A stretch of DNA of 64,000 nt from Polynucleobacter asymbioticus. Its GTDB lineage: Bacteria > Pseudomonadota > Gammaproteobacteria > Burkholderiales > Burkholderiaceae. How positions within the stretch are numbered: position 1 is the first letter of the stretch; each line of letters begins with the position of its first letter. Below are positions 54,040-64,000 of this stretch, in pieces. The position numbers and the translations under genes are program-made. The notes beneath the pieces are model-generated. The model worked only from the letters and a program-made list of their open reading frames with translations, was not told the DNA's origin and did no database searches. Location of the stretch: positions 812,821 to 876,820 of the forward strand of contig NZ_CP061297.1 of the NCBI RefSeq assembly GCF_018687575.1, given 5' to 3'.

Positions 54040-54905
54040 GTTCTGTACAGATCCCTAAAGTATTGACTATCGCCGGGTCCGATAGTGGCGGCGGCGCGGG
54101 CATTCAGGCTGACCTCAAAGTCATTACAGCCCTTGGTGGCTATGGGATGACGGTCATCACCGCCATCACAGCCCAGAACACTTTGGGGGTGAGTCGTATT
54201 CAGGATATTGACCTCGATGTAGTGGAGGCTCAGATCGATGCGGTATTTATGGATATTGGAGTAGACATCGTCAAAATCGGCATGTTGGCCAGCCCAGAAA
54301 TCGTTGGTACAGTGGCATCAGCCCTCAAGCGCCTTGGTGCCAAAAGAATTGTCCTAGATCCGGTATTAAGGGCTACATCAGGCGCTAGCCTTGGGGGCGA
54401 TGACACCGCCCAAGCCATCATTAAGGAGTTATTCCCCATGGCGACTTTAGTGACCCCAAATCTGGAGGAGGCTTCTTTATTACTAGGTCGGGAGCTGCGT
54501 GGTCCGGATGACTTCAAACTGGCTGCAGAAGAATTGCTCGACATGGGCCCCCAAGCCGTCTTGATCAAGGGTGGTCATCTCGATAAAACCCATACTCAAT
54601 TGACCGATTTTCTGATGTGGCGGAGTATGGAAGATGGTCTTGAGGTAGTGCAATCAAAAGAGTTCAAACACTACCGCGTCAATACCGCCAATACTCATGG
54701 CACTGGTTGCTCATTAGCATCCGCTATTGCAACCTATTTAGCAGACGGACATGATTTGCCACATTCTGTAGCAAAGGCAATTTCTTATGTGGAAGCAGGG
54801 CTCGAGGCAGGGCGTTTCTTGAGTATTGGTGAGGGACCAGGCCCTTTATGGCACATGCATGATTTCTATAAAACAGTATTGCCAGAAGAAGAGGGTAAGT
54901 ATTAA
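54021..54905 (+). CDS. thiD: Hydroxymethylpyrimidine/phosphomethylpyrimidine kinase
   Basis: Ribokinase-like enzyme that phosphorylates HMP twice on the pyrimidine branch of thiamine synthesis. Motifs: IAGSDSGGGAGIQADLK near the start, DPVLRATSGA, LVTPNLEEA, and NTHGTGCSLASAIA with the catalytic Asp/Cys region. 294 residues. ATG start overlaps the tRNA-Asn promoter. It converges on the thi operon (21 bp from thiE), so the pathway genes cluster although transcribed separately. Confidence 0.95.
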   Translation: MKSLTPSSVQIPKVLTIAGSDSGGGAGIQADLKVITALGGYGMTVITAITAQNTLGVSRIQDIDLDVVEAQIDAVFMDIGVDIVKIGMLASPEIVGTVASALKRLGAKRIVLDPVLRATSGASLGGDDTAQAIIKELFPMATLVTPNLEEASLLLGRELRGPDDFKLAAEELLDMGPQAVLIKGGHLDKTHTQLTDFLMWRSMEDGLEVVQSKEFKHYRVNTANTHGTGCSLASAIATYLADGHDLPHSVAKAISYVEAGLEAGRFLSIGEGPGPLWHMHDFYKTVLPEEEGKY

Positions 54906-54925
54906 TTAAGCCTGAGGCTAATACT

Positions 54926-55852
54926 TTAGGTTTTCATTAACTCTTGTAATCGTTTCACCGCAGCCTGAGGGTCACTTGCACCATTAATTGCTCTGACAAC
55001 CGCAACAGAGCCAACACCGCTTTGTGCCACTGCATGAATACTGCTTTCATCAATGCCGCCAATGGCTACTAAAGGGTAGTGATTCATTAACTGGGCGTAC
55101 TTATATAAACGCCCTAAACCTTGAGGCGCTGTAGCCATCTTTTTGAGATTTGTTGGGAACACAGCACCCATCGCGATGTAGCTTGGACAAAAGCGATCAG
55201 CGTAGACCATCTCGGCATAGCCATGCGTACTAAGGCCTAAGCGCAAACCTGCAGATCGAATGGCATCTAAATCTGCCGTTTCTAAATCCTCTTGCCCCAG
55301 ATGAATGCCATAGGCACCAGCCTCAATCGCCTCTTGCCAATAATCATTGATAAAAAGTAGTGTCCTACTACCTTTAACCGCATCAACAGATTGTTTAATC
55401 TGCTTGCGGATCAGTTTTTGGTCGTCTGATTTCAGGCGCAGTTGCACGGTTGGCACTTGCGCATCTACCATTCTCTTTACCCAATCCGCATCAGGCATCA
55501 CAGCATACAAACCCAAACGCTTTGGACACTCTGCGAAAGCCTTAGGGTTCATGTTTCGTGTCCAGGGAAGCAAATCAAAATGCTCTGGCCTAGACGGCCA
55601 TTTAAAGGGATTAAAGCCACCATCTTGATGGACCATGCGTGACCACGCCTTACCTAAGACCTTGGCATCACATTCAATAAAGCCCATTTCAATTGCGGCG
55701 AGCATGCCAGCTAGTTCGTAATGATCGGCAGCAGATTCATTATCAATTTTTGGTGGTGGTGATGACATGCTGTATGCCGGAATAGGCAAACTCAAATCAT
55801 CCTTGGAATGGGCTGCAACAATTTGATCCGCAAGGTCGCGAACTAAGCTCAT
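54926..55852 (-). CDS. thiE: Thiamine phosphate synthase with N-terminal extension
   Basis: Joins HMP-PP and thiazole phosphate. The core starts near residue 110 and keeps the substrate motifs: TVQLRLK, INDYWQEAIEAGAYGIHLGQEDL in two parts, LSTHG, GAVFPT and VAIGGI. Total 308 residues against about 210 for typical ThiE. The N-terminal 110 residues (HYELAGMLAAIEMGFIECDAK and DGGFNPFKWPSRPEH) do not belong to the barrel and I cannot assign them. Last gene of the leftward thi operon, 12 bp after thiG. Confidence 0.9.
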   Translation of the reverse strand: MSLVRDLADQIVAAHSKDDLSLPIPAYSMSSPPPKIDNESAADHYELAGMLAAIEMGFIECDAKVLGKAWSRMVHQDGGFNPFKWPSRPEHFDLLPWTRNMNPKAFAECPKRLGLYAVMPDADWVKRMVDAQVPTVQLRLKSDDQKLIRKQIKQSVDAVKGSRTLLFINDYWQEAIEAGAYGIHLGQEDLETADLDAIRSAGLRLGLSTHGYAEMVYADRFCPSYIAMGAVFPTNLKKMATAPQGLGRLYKYAQLMNHYPLVAIGGIDESSIHAVAQSGVGSVAVVRAINGASDPQAAVKRLQELMKT

Positions 55853-55864
55853 CAGTAGCGCTCT

Positions 55865-56683
55865 TTAACTTTGATGCCAGAAGGGCGTGCCAACTAGCGG
55901 CGTACTAGCTTGCGCAGACTGCTGAGCCTTCATGGCACCAGAGAGGTAGGCAGTACGACCTGCATCAACTGACATCGCAAACGCTTTGGCCATGGCGACC
56001 GGATCATCAGCTAAGGCAACCGCAGTATTCAATAGAACACCATCAAAACCCCACTCCATCACACTACAGGCATGAGAAGGTAGGCCTAAGCCAGCATCGA
56101 CTAAAAGTGGAACGTCCAAGCGGTCACGAAGCAGTTTTAAAGCGTAAGGATTTAAAGGGCCTTGACCAGTACCAATTGGCGCAGCCCAGGGCATGACAGC
56201 CTGACATCCCACATCCACTAAGCCTTGGCATAAGATGAGATCTTCGGTGCAATAAGGCAGAACCTTAAAACCATCTTTAATTAAAGTTTCCGCTGTAGAT
56301 ACCAAACGCAAAGTATCGGGCTGCAAAGTGTAGTCATCGCCAATGAGCTCTAACTTAATCCAATTGGTTTCAAAAACTTCACGTGCCATCTGCGCTGTAG
56401 CAATGACTTCCTTTGGGCTATGGCAACCGGCGGTATTGGGTAAAACGGGTACAGCCATTTTTTTCAAGAGATCCCAAAAACCAGAATGGGCTTCAGTAGT
56501 TGAAGTGCCTTGTCTGCGTAGACTTACTGTAATCATTCCAGGATTAGACTGCTTCACAGCATTCTCTAAAACTTGTGGAGAAGGGTAGCGTGATGTCCCT
56601 AGTAATAATCGGCTGGCAAAAGTCTCCCCATACAGCACTAATGAATCTGCAGTATTTAAAGGATTCGGTAAAGGGGCTGTCAT
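55865..56683 (-). CDS. thiG: Thiazole synthase
   Basis: Forms the thiazole phosphate from deoxyxylulose phosphate, dehydroglycine and ThiS thiocarboxylate. Motifs: [32 protein letters not shown] with the Schiff-base Lys region, [14 protein letters not shown] and [10 protein letters not shown]. 272 residues from ATG 56683; the frame opens at a TTG three codons earlier. Downstream of thiS in the operon, its partner protein. Confidence 0.96.
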   Translation of the reverse strand: MTAPLPNPLNTADSLVLYGETFASRLLLGTSRYPSPQVLENAVKQSNPGMITVSLRRQGTSTTEAHSGFWDLLKKMAVPVLPNTAGCHSPKEVIATAQMAREVFETNWIKLELIGDDYTLQPDTLRLVSTAETLIKDGFKVLPYCTEDLILCQGLVDVGCQAVMPWAAPIGTGQGPLNPYALKLLRDRLDVPLLVDAGLGLPSHACSVMEWGFDGVLLNTAVALADDPVAMAKAFAMSVDAGRTAYLSGAMKAQQSAQASTPLVGTPFWHQS

Positions 56684-56727
56684 CTTAATCAAGTACTCGT
56701 ATCTATTTTTCTGTATTCGGCGCGGGC

Positions 56728-56925
56728 TTAGCCACCAGTCACAGGAGAAATCACTTCCATCTCATCGCCTTCACGTAATACCTCATCAGCATGTCTGGTC
56801 TTGGGTACAAATTCATAATTGATCGCAACCGCAAATGGGGGCTGTGCATCAATCATGATTAGCACATCATCAATCGTGCTGTTCTCTGGAACCTCTTTCG
56901 CAACTTGGTTTACTAAGATGCGCAT
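56728..56925 (-). CDS. thiS: Sulfur carrier protein ThiS
   Basis: 65-residue ubiquitin-like carrier ending in the required Gly-Gly (SPVTGG), which is adenylated and thiocarboxylated. ATG at 56925 lies 13 bp inside the 3' end of thiO, an overlap that couples the two. No thiF is in view. Confidence 0.95.
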   Translation of the reverse strand: MRILVNQVAKEVPENSTIDDVLIMIDAQPPFAVAINYEFVPKTRHADEVLREGDEMEVISPVTGG

Positions 56926-58073
56926 GCACTGAACTCCTGATGGCTAGTAGCGGCGATGCTGACCTGTAAACCCAAATCAATTGCAGTTGGACTCGAGCCT
57001 GAGCTCAGTAGCTCGAGGGCGCAATCCAAAATCGCTGGTGAGATCATGAAGCCATGGCGATAAAGGCCGTTGATCATCATCAGGCTAGCGTGATTGGGTT
57101 TTTCTTCAACTGATATTTCAGGCAGATTATCTTTGAGCGTAGGGCGGCACTGGGTTGCCATCTCTAAAATGCGCGCTTCGGCAAATCCGCTATGCACGGT
57201 ATACACCGCACTCAGTAACTCCATGGCTGAACGCAGACTCATTGGCGAGAGATCTTCAGACTCAATCTCTGTAGCGCCAACCACATAGACATCATCTTCC
57301 TTGGGGGCGATATAGATCGGATAGCGTGGATGAATTAGGCGAGTAGGGCGTCGTAGCTTGACCTCGGGTGCATGGAGGCGAATCACTTCGCCACGCACTC
57401 CCCGTAAATCTTTGGAGGCTTTATCAGGCTGATTCCAAGATCCCTTGGCACCCAGGCCACGACAATCAATCACCCAATCAAAGCCATTCTCCTGACTGCG
57501 AAGTTGCTCTGGGTCGGTAGCTTGATTCCAATGACAAGGCACTTTCATCAAGGTGAGCTCAACTAATAAAGCCTCCAGTAATTGGCGGTTATCAAGCTGA
57601 CCTTCATTAGGGAGGTAAAGGCCTTGGGTAAACCGCTCTGCAACACCGGGCTCAATTTCTGCGAGAGACTGACTGTCCAAATGCATTGGCTTTGAAAGAG
57701 ATGGATTACGATCACAATTTCTTTCAAGATGAGAGGCAAAACGTTCTGCATCACTGGCATCTTGACGGTGCCACAAGATCAAAGTGCCATCTTGCTGAAA
57801 AAATACTGGCTTAGCTAGCTCATCAATAATTTGCTTCCAACGAGGCAAGCTATGAACACCCATACGCACAACGTTATCTTCAGTAATGGCAGATTCCGCT
57901 AGTGGAGCCAGCATGGCCGCAGCAACCCGTGCTGCCGAATTAGCAGCATCTGCAGCACCTTTCTCAAACAGCTTTACACGAGCACCACGCTTCGCAAGTG
58001 CGACCGCTAGCAGCCGACCCATGAGGCCGGCGCCAACGATGGCATATTTGCCGTTTGAGAATGCGCTACTCAC
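56913..58073 (-). CDS. thiO: Glycine oxidase / FAD-dependent oxidoreductase ThiO
   Basis: Oxidises glycine to dehydroglycine for ThiG under aerobic conditions. The dinucleotide motif AIVGAGLMGRLLAVALA is at residues 11-27; the C-terminal half has the DAAO-type VVGATEIES and RHGFMISPAI segments. 386 residues. Start is GTG, immediately after the thiC stop with no gap, so translation depends on coupling. The presence of ThiO in place of ThiH marks the oxygen-dependent route. Confidence 0.93.
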   Translation of the reverse strand: MSSAFSNGKYAIVGAGLMGRLLAVALAKRGARVKLFEKGAADAANSAARVAAAMLAPLAESAITEDNVVRMGVHSLPRWKQIIDELAKPVFFQQDGTLILWHRQDASDAERFASHLERNCDRNPSLSKPMHLDSQSLAEIEPGVAERFTQGLYLPNEGQLDNRQLLEALLVELTLMKVPCHWNQATDPEQLRSQENGFDWVIDCRGLGAKGSWNQPDKASKDLRGVRGEVIRLHAPEVKLRRPTRLIHPRYPIYIAPKEDDVYVVGATEIESEDLSPMSLRSAMELLSAVYTVHSGFAEARILEMATQCRPTLKDNLPEISVEEKPNHASLMMINGLYRHGFMISPAILDCALELLSSGSSPTAIDLGLQVSIAATSHQEFSACAS

Positions 58074-60152
<2,079 letters not shown>

Positions 60153-60232
60153 TCATCCTTAGAGCTAATTTAACCACGAAATGACATCAAGATGGATGAC
60201 CAAAATCAAGCCGTCCATTTAGCCTCTAAAAG

Positions 60233-61084
60233 TTAAGCAGCTTTGGTATTGCGCAAAATGAAATCTGCCGTCACAAAGGCGGCATCGCTGGTGAATTCAT
60301 CAGCCAAAATGCGTGCCGCAGCCTCTGAAAGCGAGATTTCAATAAAACCACTTACTTCCCCGTCATGGTTGGTCGGAATGAAGTTGTCTGCGAGCTCTAG
60401 GTCATAAATGTAGAGCTGCTCGTCATGGAAACCGCGCCCTGGAATAGGGCGACGCATATGAATTCGGCCTACGGGCTCAATATGGTCAGAAATTTGGGGT
60501 GGAACGCCAGCTTCTTCCCATAATTCCCTGCGGGCATTCACCCAGGGGGTTTCATCTGCACCAATACCGCCTGCAGCTAAGTTATCCAGGCGACCCGGAT
60601 CGGTTGGCTTAGTCTCGCTACGACGTCCAAGCCACAGATTACCCGCCTTGGTATAGCCGTTAATGTGGGTTGCCATGCTGCGAAAGCCAAAAGTACGAAA
60701 GGCAGAGCGCTCCAAACGGAAGTATTCATGGCCATTTTGGTCAATCCAGGCGAAATCCTCATGCCGCCAGCCCGGAATAAAGCCACCTTGCTGCATCCGA
60801 TCTGCTAGCTTTGCCAAACTGGCGGAGAGCGCTATGGGTCTTGCGTGGCAAATGGTCAGGCGATCATGGCCCATTTCAAGTAAAGGGATTGGGTTTTTTG
60901 CCAAGGATTCTTGTAAAAAAGCGATAAATTCTGGATTAAGGTGCCCAATGATCTGTCCGGCTGAGCTAGCACCCAAAAAATGGATAGGCAAGAAATCTGG
61001 CGGTGCAGACCTAGCTGTGTTCTGGAGCATCTCCTCTAGGGCGGCGATGGTGCTAGTCGTGAGCGTATTGGTGAGCTTATGCAT
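60233..61084 (-). CDS. Nudix hydrolase with DUF4743 domain, probable thiamine-diphosphate repair enzyme
   Basis: 283 residues. The N-terminal DUF4743-like part has RLERSAFRTFGFRSMATH; the Nudix box is GGIGADETPWVNARRELWEEAGV read in two halves (G-x5-E-x7-REUXEE pattern, about residues 177-199). Plant and yeast members of this DUF4743-Nudix group dephosphorylate damaged oxy- and oxothiamine diphosphates. Placement directly behind the thiC riboswitch region, on the same strand, fits that role. ATG start at 61084. Substrate is inferred. Confidence 0.85.
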   Translation of the reverse strand: MHKLTNTLTTSTIAALEEMLQNTARSAPPDFLPIHFLGASSAGQIIGHLNPEFIAFLQESLAKNPIPLLEMGHDRLTICHARPIALSASLAKLADRMQQGGFIPGWRHEDFAWIDQNGHEYFRLERSAFRTFGFRSMATHINGYTKAGNLWLGRRSETKPTDPGRLDNLAAGGIGADETPWVNARRELWEEAGVPPQISDHIEPVGRIHMRRPIPGRGFHDEQLYIYDLELADNFIPTNHDGEVSGFIEISLSEAAARILADEFTSDAAFVTADFILRNTKAA

Positions 61085-61256
61085 GCTCTAAGTGTAAGAG
61101 AAATTAAAAATGCTGAAAAAGTAGTCTAAAAATTGATAAGCGAAGTTCAATTGTCAACAGATCTTTATGTAATCTTTTGTCAGATATGGATGCCCATAAT
61201 TTAAGCAAGCTAGGTCACTCTATACAAATCTGTGACTTACGAAAACTTTTGGGGAT

Positions 61257-61279
61257 TTATCCACAAAACCTGTGGATAA
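61257..61279. other. Inverted pair of perfect DnaA boxes
   Basis: TTATCCACA (61257-61265) and TGTGGATAA (61271-61279), both exact consensus DnaA boxes, face each other across 5 bp. A T-rich tract follows on the plus strand but no plus-strand gene ends nearby. The remaining gap 61085-61295 shows no gene. Confidence 0.7.
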
Positions 61280-61295
61280 GTTTTTTATTTTGGAA

Positions 61296-61370
61296 TGGTC
61301 CCGCCGACAGGAATCGAACCTGTATCCCACGCTTAGGAGGCATGTGCACTATCCATTGTGCTACGGCGAG
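61296..61370 (-). tRNA. tRNA-Arg(CCU)
   Basis: 75-base gene on the minus strand. Acceptor CTCGCCG pairs with CGGCGGG (one G-T), D arm GCACAATGGATAGTGC, anticodon loop with CCT, T arm GGTTCGATTCC and an encoded CCA. Reads AGG codons. Confidence 0.95.
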
Positions 61371-61430
61371 ACTGAAAAAATAAAAATGATTTTTTAAAAA
61401 GATGCTGAGACTCGAAGCATTATCCACTGA

Positions 61431-61571
61431 TTACCAGCCACACATCGCCCATACTGAATTCGTGATAGCAACCATCATGTCTGGGGCAAAGTAGGCGAAA
61501 AAAATAATTCCTAAAGCAATAATTAAAACAAAGTAGAAAAGCCATTGCGAGAGTCGAAATGTTTTCTGCAT
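61431..61571 (-). CDS. 46-residue single-span membrane protein
   Basis: Frame MQKTFRLSQWLFYFVLIIAL... with one strong membrane helix (about residues 9-29) and a C-terminal part ending MCGW. It begins 6 bp after the MFS transporter stop on the same strand and is probably co-transcribed and coupled. A small accessory subunit of the transporter is possible; too short to identify. Confidence 0.5.
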   Translation of the reverse strand: MQKTFRLSQWLFYFVLIIALGIIFFAYFAPDMMVAITNSVWAMCGW

Positions 61572-61577
61572 GAACTT

Positions 61578-62810
61578 TTAGGCAAGTGCGGTGCGATCGA
61601 GTGCACGTTCTTTTACGGGAAGATTGACCAAGAATGCAAATACGCCTAAGGCAATCGCAATATTCCAAACAATGAGGTAAGAGCCGGTACGGTCGAATAA
61701 GTAGCCGCCAAAATAAGCCCCGCAAAAACTACCCAATTGATGGGAGAAGAACACCAGCCCTGAAAGCATGCTGAGGTATTTGACACCAAAGATCTGCGCT
61801 ACGATCGCATTGGTGAGTGGAATTGTGGATAGCCATAGAAAGCCCATAATGGCTGCAAAGATGTAGGTAGAAGTAGGGCTGAGAGGTAGCCAAATAAAGG
61901 CCATGATGGCAATAGATCGGCTGATATAGATGCCCGACAGCAGGTAGCGCTTAGGAAAGCGTTGACCGAGTATTCCAGCGCTATAGGTCCCAAAGATATT
62001 GAATAAACCAATTAAAGCTAATGCACTGGTTGCAATAGCGGGGGCACCAACATCGGGATAAATTGATGATAAATCTTTGAGGTAGGGTGCTAAGTGAACC
62101 GCAATAAATACCACCTGAAATCCGCATACAAAATAACCCAAGGTGAGCAATTTAAAACTAGGATTGCCCATCGCTTCTCTTAAAGCTTGTTTAATCGTTT
62201 GATCATTCGCCTTTTGTAAATGGATGGCAGTTGGTTCGCGCAACATAAATGCAATTGGAATCATGAGGCTGGCCATGAGTGCCAACATCAGTAGCGCATC
62301 ATTGGCACCAAAGCTGGTGAGCAAACCTTGCTCAACCGGAATCATCAGGAATTGTCCAAACGATCCTGCTGCTGCTGCAATACCCATGGCCCACACCCGT
62401 TTTTCTGCAGCAACGTTACGACCCAAAATTCCGTAGACCACACTGTAGGTAGTTGCAGTTTGTGCAAGACCAATGAGCAATCCGCCAGCCAATGAAAAGT
62501 TCAGAGCATCTGTAGACATTGCCATGCCGGCTAGACCAAGCGCATAGAGTGCGCCACCAGCAATCATGATTTTGAATGCGCCGTAACGATCAGCTAAGGC
62601 ACCCGTGATGGGTTGAACTGCTCCCCAAATCAGATTTTGTAATGCAATAGTGAGGGCAAAGGTTTCACGTCCCCAACCGTTTGCCGAAGTGATGGGCAGG
62701 TTAAAGAGTCCAAATCCATGGCGAATACCCATGGAGAAAGTGACCATCAGCCCGCCAAAAATCAGCACCTGTTGTAGTGATAATTTTTGGCTTTGAGGGC
62801 TAGAAGACAT
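61578..62810 (-). CDS. MFS transporter, oxalate/formate-antiporter-like group
   Basis: 410 residues with 12 predicted membrane helices. The MFS loop motif appears as GALADRYGAFKIMIAGG between helices 2 and 3 and again as ILGQRFPKRYLL in the second half. The N-terminal GIRHGFGLFNLPIT is characteristic of monocarboxylate/oxalate-formate type carriers. Lies 5 bp downstream of the CoA-transferase gene, suggesting it imports the acid that the enzyme activates. Confidence 0.85.
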   Translation of the reverse strand: MSSSPQSQKLSLQQVLIFGGLMVTFSMGIRHGFGLFNLPITSANGWGRETFALTIALQNLIWGAVQPITGALADRYGAFKIMIAGGALYALGLAGMAMSTDALNFSLAGGLLIGLAQTATTYSVVYGILGRNVAAEKRVWAMGIAAAAGSFGQFLMIPVEQGLLTSFGANDALLMLALMASLMIPIAFMLREPTAIHLQKANDQTIKQALREAMGNPSFKLLTLGYFVCGFQVVFIAVHLAPYLKDLSSIYPDVGAPAIATSALALIGLFNIFGTYSAGILGQRFPKRYLLSGIYISRSIAIMAFIWLPLSPTSTYIFAAIMGFLWLSTIPLTNAIVAQIFGVKYLSMLSGLVFFSHQLGSFCGAYFGGYLFDRTGSYLIVWNIAIALGVFAFLVNLPVKERALDRTALA

Positions 62811-62815
62811 TGGGT

Positions 62816-64000
62816 CTAAATAATGCCTTTTTCTTGGAGGGCTGTAATGGCTTGGGAGTCCAGATTCAAGCGCTCTTGCAAAATTTCATCTGTATGTTGA
62901 CCCAGAGTCGGAGGGGCCATCCTCACTTCAACCGGGGTCTGCGATAGCTTCATAGGACTCGCTACCAGTTTCATGGTGCCTGCCGTTGGGTGTGGAACCT
63001 GAATTTGGACGCCACGAGCCTTCACCTGCTCGTTATCAAACACTTCTTCAAAGTTATTAATAGGTCCACAGGGCACGTTAGCGGCCTCTAAAAGGCTGAT
63101 CCACTCAGCCTTAGTTTTACGTCGAGTCATGACTTCTAGCAATGGAATCAATGACTTACGATTTTCTACCCGAATTGGGTTGTTGATATAGAGGGGGTTG
63201 CTCGCCAAATGCGCCTCACCACCAGCAGTCACAAAGTGTTTGAATTGTCCATCATTACCAACTGCCACAATCATCCAGCCATCAGATGTAGGGAAGGTTT
63301 GATAGGGAACAATGATTGGAGATGCATTGCCCCAGCGTTGAGGCACTTTATCGGAGCATAAATAGGCGCTAGAAACATTGGCCATTACGGCAATCTGGGT
63401 ATCTAGGAGGGCCATATCAATATATTGACCCTGTCCTGTTTTATCTCGATGCACTACGGCAGCCAAGATGGCGGTGCTGGCATACATGCCAGTAAAAATA
63501 TCGGCAATGGCAACCCCAGCCTTTTGCGGGCTTGCACCTGGAAAGTCGTCTGCCTCGCCAGTGACACTCATAAAGCCACCCATTCCTTGGATGATGAAGT
63601 CATACCCAGGGCGATGCGCATAAGGGCCGTTTTGGCCAAAACCTGTGATTGAGCAGTAAATCAGGTCGGATTTGACCTTTTTGAGGCTATCGTAGTCCAG
63701 GCCATATTTAGCTAGATCCCCAACCTTGTAGTTTTCAATCACTACATCTGACTCTTTAGCCAGCTGGCGGATGATTTCTTGGCCTTCTGGCTTGCTGATA
63801 TCGACTGTAATAGAGCGCTTATTGCGGTTAATACAGATGAAATAAGCTGTTTCTACCGTATTTTGACCCTGTGCATCCTTCACAAATGGAGGGCCCCAGT
63901 GTCGGGTATCGTCCCCAACGCCTGGACGCTCCACTTTAATGACATCTGCACCGAGGTCGGCGAGGTTTTGTGCGCACCATGGGCCGGCAAGAACACGGCT
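62816..64000 (-). CDS. CaiB/BaiF family CoA-transferase, 5' end beyond the window
   Basis: Class III CoA-transferase moving CoA between carboxylic acids. The frame is open to the last base: reading leftward it begins AVLAGPWCAQNLADLGADV (the family N-terminal motif), then IKVERPG, GFGQNGPYAHRPGYDFI, and the catalytic Asp region QYIDMALLDTQI. About 395 residues are visible; the start lies right of the window. Related to formyl-CoA:oxalate and succinyl-CoA:itaconate/mesaconate transferases; the exact acid is unknown. Forms an operon with the MFS transporter. Confidence 0.93.
   Translation of the reverse strand, partial: SRVLAGPWCAQNLADLGADVIKVERPGVGDDTRHWGPPFVKDAQGQNTVETAYFICINRNKRSITVDISKPEGQEIIRQLAKESDVVIENYKVGDLAKYGLDYDSLKKVKSDLIYCSITGFGQNGPYAHRPGYDFIIQGMGGFMSVTGEADDFPGASPQKAGVAIADIFTGMYASTAILAAVVHRDKTGQGQYIDMALLDTQIAVMANVSSAYLCSDKVPQRWGNASPIIVPYQTFPTSDGWMIVAVGNDGQFKHFVTAGGEAHLASNPLYINNPIRVENRKSLIPLLEVMTRRKTKAEWISLLEAANVPCGPINNFEEVFDNEQVKARGVQIQVPHPTAGTMKLVASPMKLSQTPVEVRMAPPTLGQHTDEILQERLNLDSQAITALQEKGII

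Noticed and set aside
61257..61290. Intrinsic terminator formed by the DnaA-box inverted repeat and T tract
   Set aside because: No plus-strand gene ends upstream, and on the tRNA-Arg strand no T tract follows the hairpin.
61420..61725. 101-residue leftward frame over the MFS gene end
   Set aside because: It runs out of frame through the transporter C terminus; the 46-residue frame starting at 61571 is the better candidate.

Overview
The window looks like a chromosome segment of a free-living betaproteobacterium of the Burkholderiaceae with moderate GC, most likely Polynucleobacter or a close relative. This is inferred from protein flavour and gene content (odhA-odhB-lpdA-zapE order, dapA-bamC pair, cysE/trmJ/suhB block, thiC operon under a TPP riboswitch). 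No database search was possible.

Layout. 1-33.6 kb is ordinary core chromosome: the 2-oxoglutarate dehydrogenase genes, trpS, dapA-bamC, cysteine/serine and tRNA-modification genes, lpxH-ppiB, cysS, accA-tilS, lysC, tRNA-Ser(GCU), a yqjD/yqjE-like envelope operon, apt, fadD and a U32-family tRNA hydroxylation gene. 33.78-53.97 kb is a genomic island of about 20.1 kb inserted in the 3' end of a tRNA-Asn(GUU) gene. Its ends are perfect 48-bp direct repeats, a tyrosine integrase sits beside the intact tRNA, and the tRNA's own terminator has been displaced to the far side of the island. A degenerate third copy of the att core plus its arm at 45.76 kb shows that the island is composite.

The left part (33.8-45.7 kb) carries an envelope/lipid-flavoured cargo: a porin-like barrel, a DUF4239 membrane protein, a membrane-anchored TAXI binding protein without TRAP permease, a beta-helix protein, a secreted carboxylesterase, a lipoprotein, a DUF202 protein, a protein with a possible transglutaminase-like Cys/His core, and a membrane-anchored patatin. 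The right part (45.8-53.9 kb) holds a sugar-type oxidoreductase/isomerase pair and a membrane protein of foreign appearance, an SRA-HNH modification-dependent endonuclease, and a compact maintenance module. That module comprises the integrase, small unknown genes, a possible replication or regulatory protein next to four iteron-like repeats spaced by multiples of 11 bp, and a small phage-type protein. It resembles a phage satellite or integrative element more than a conjugative one, because no relaxase or secretion genes are visible.

54.0-64 kb returns to core chromosome: thiD, then the leftward thiC-thiO-thiS-thiG-thiE operon behind a TPP riboswitch, a Nudix hydrolase of the thiamine-repair type, an inverted pair of consensus DnaA boxes, tRNA-Arg(CCU), and an MFS transporter plus CoA-transferase gene that runs off the right edge.
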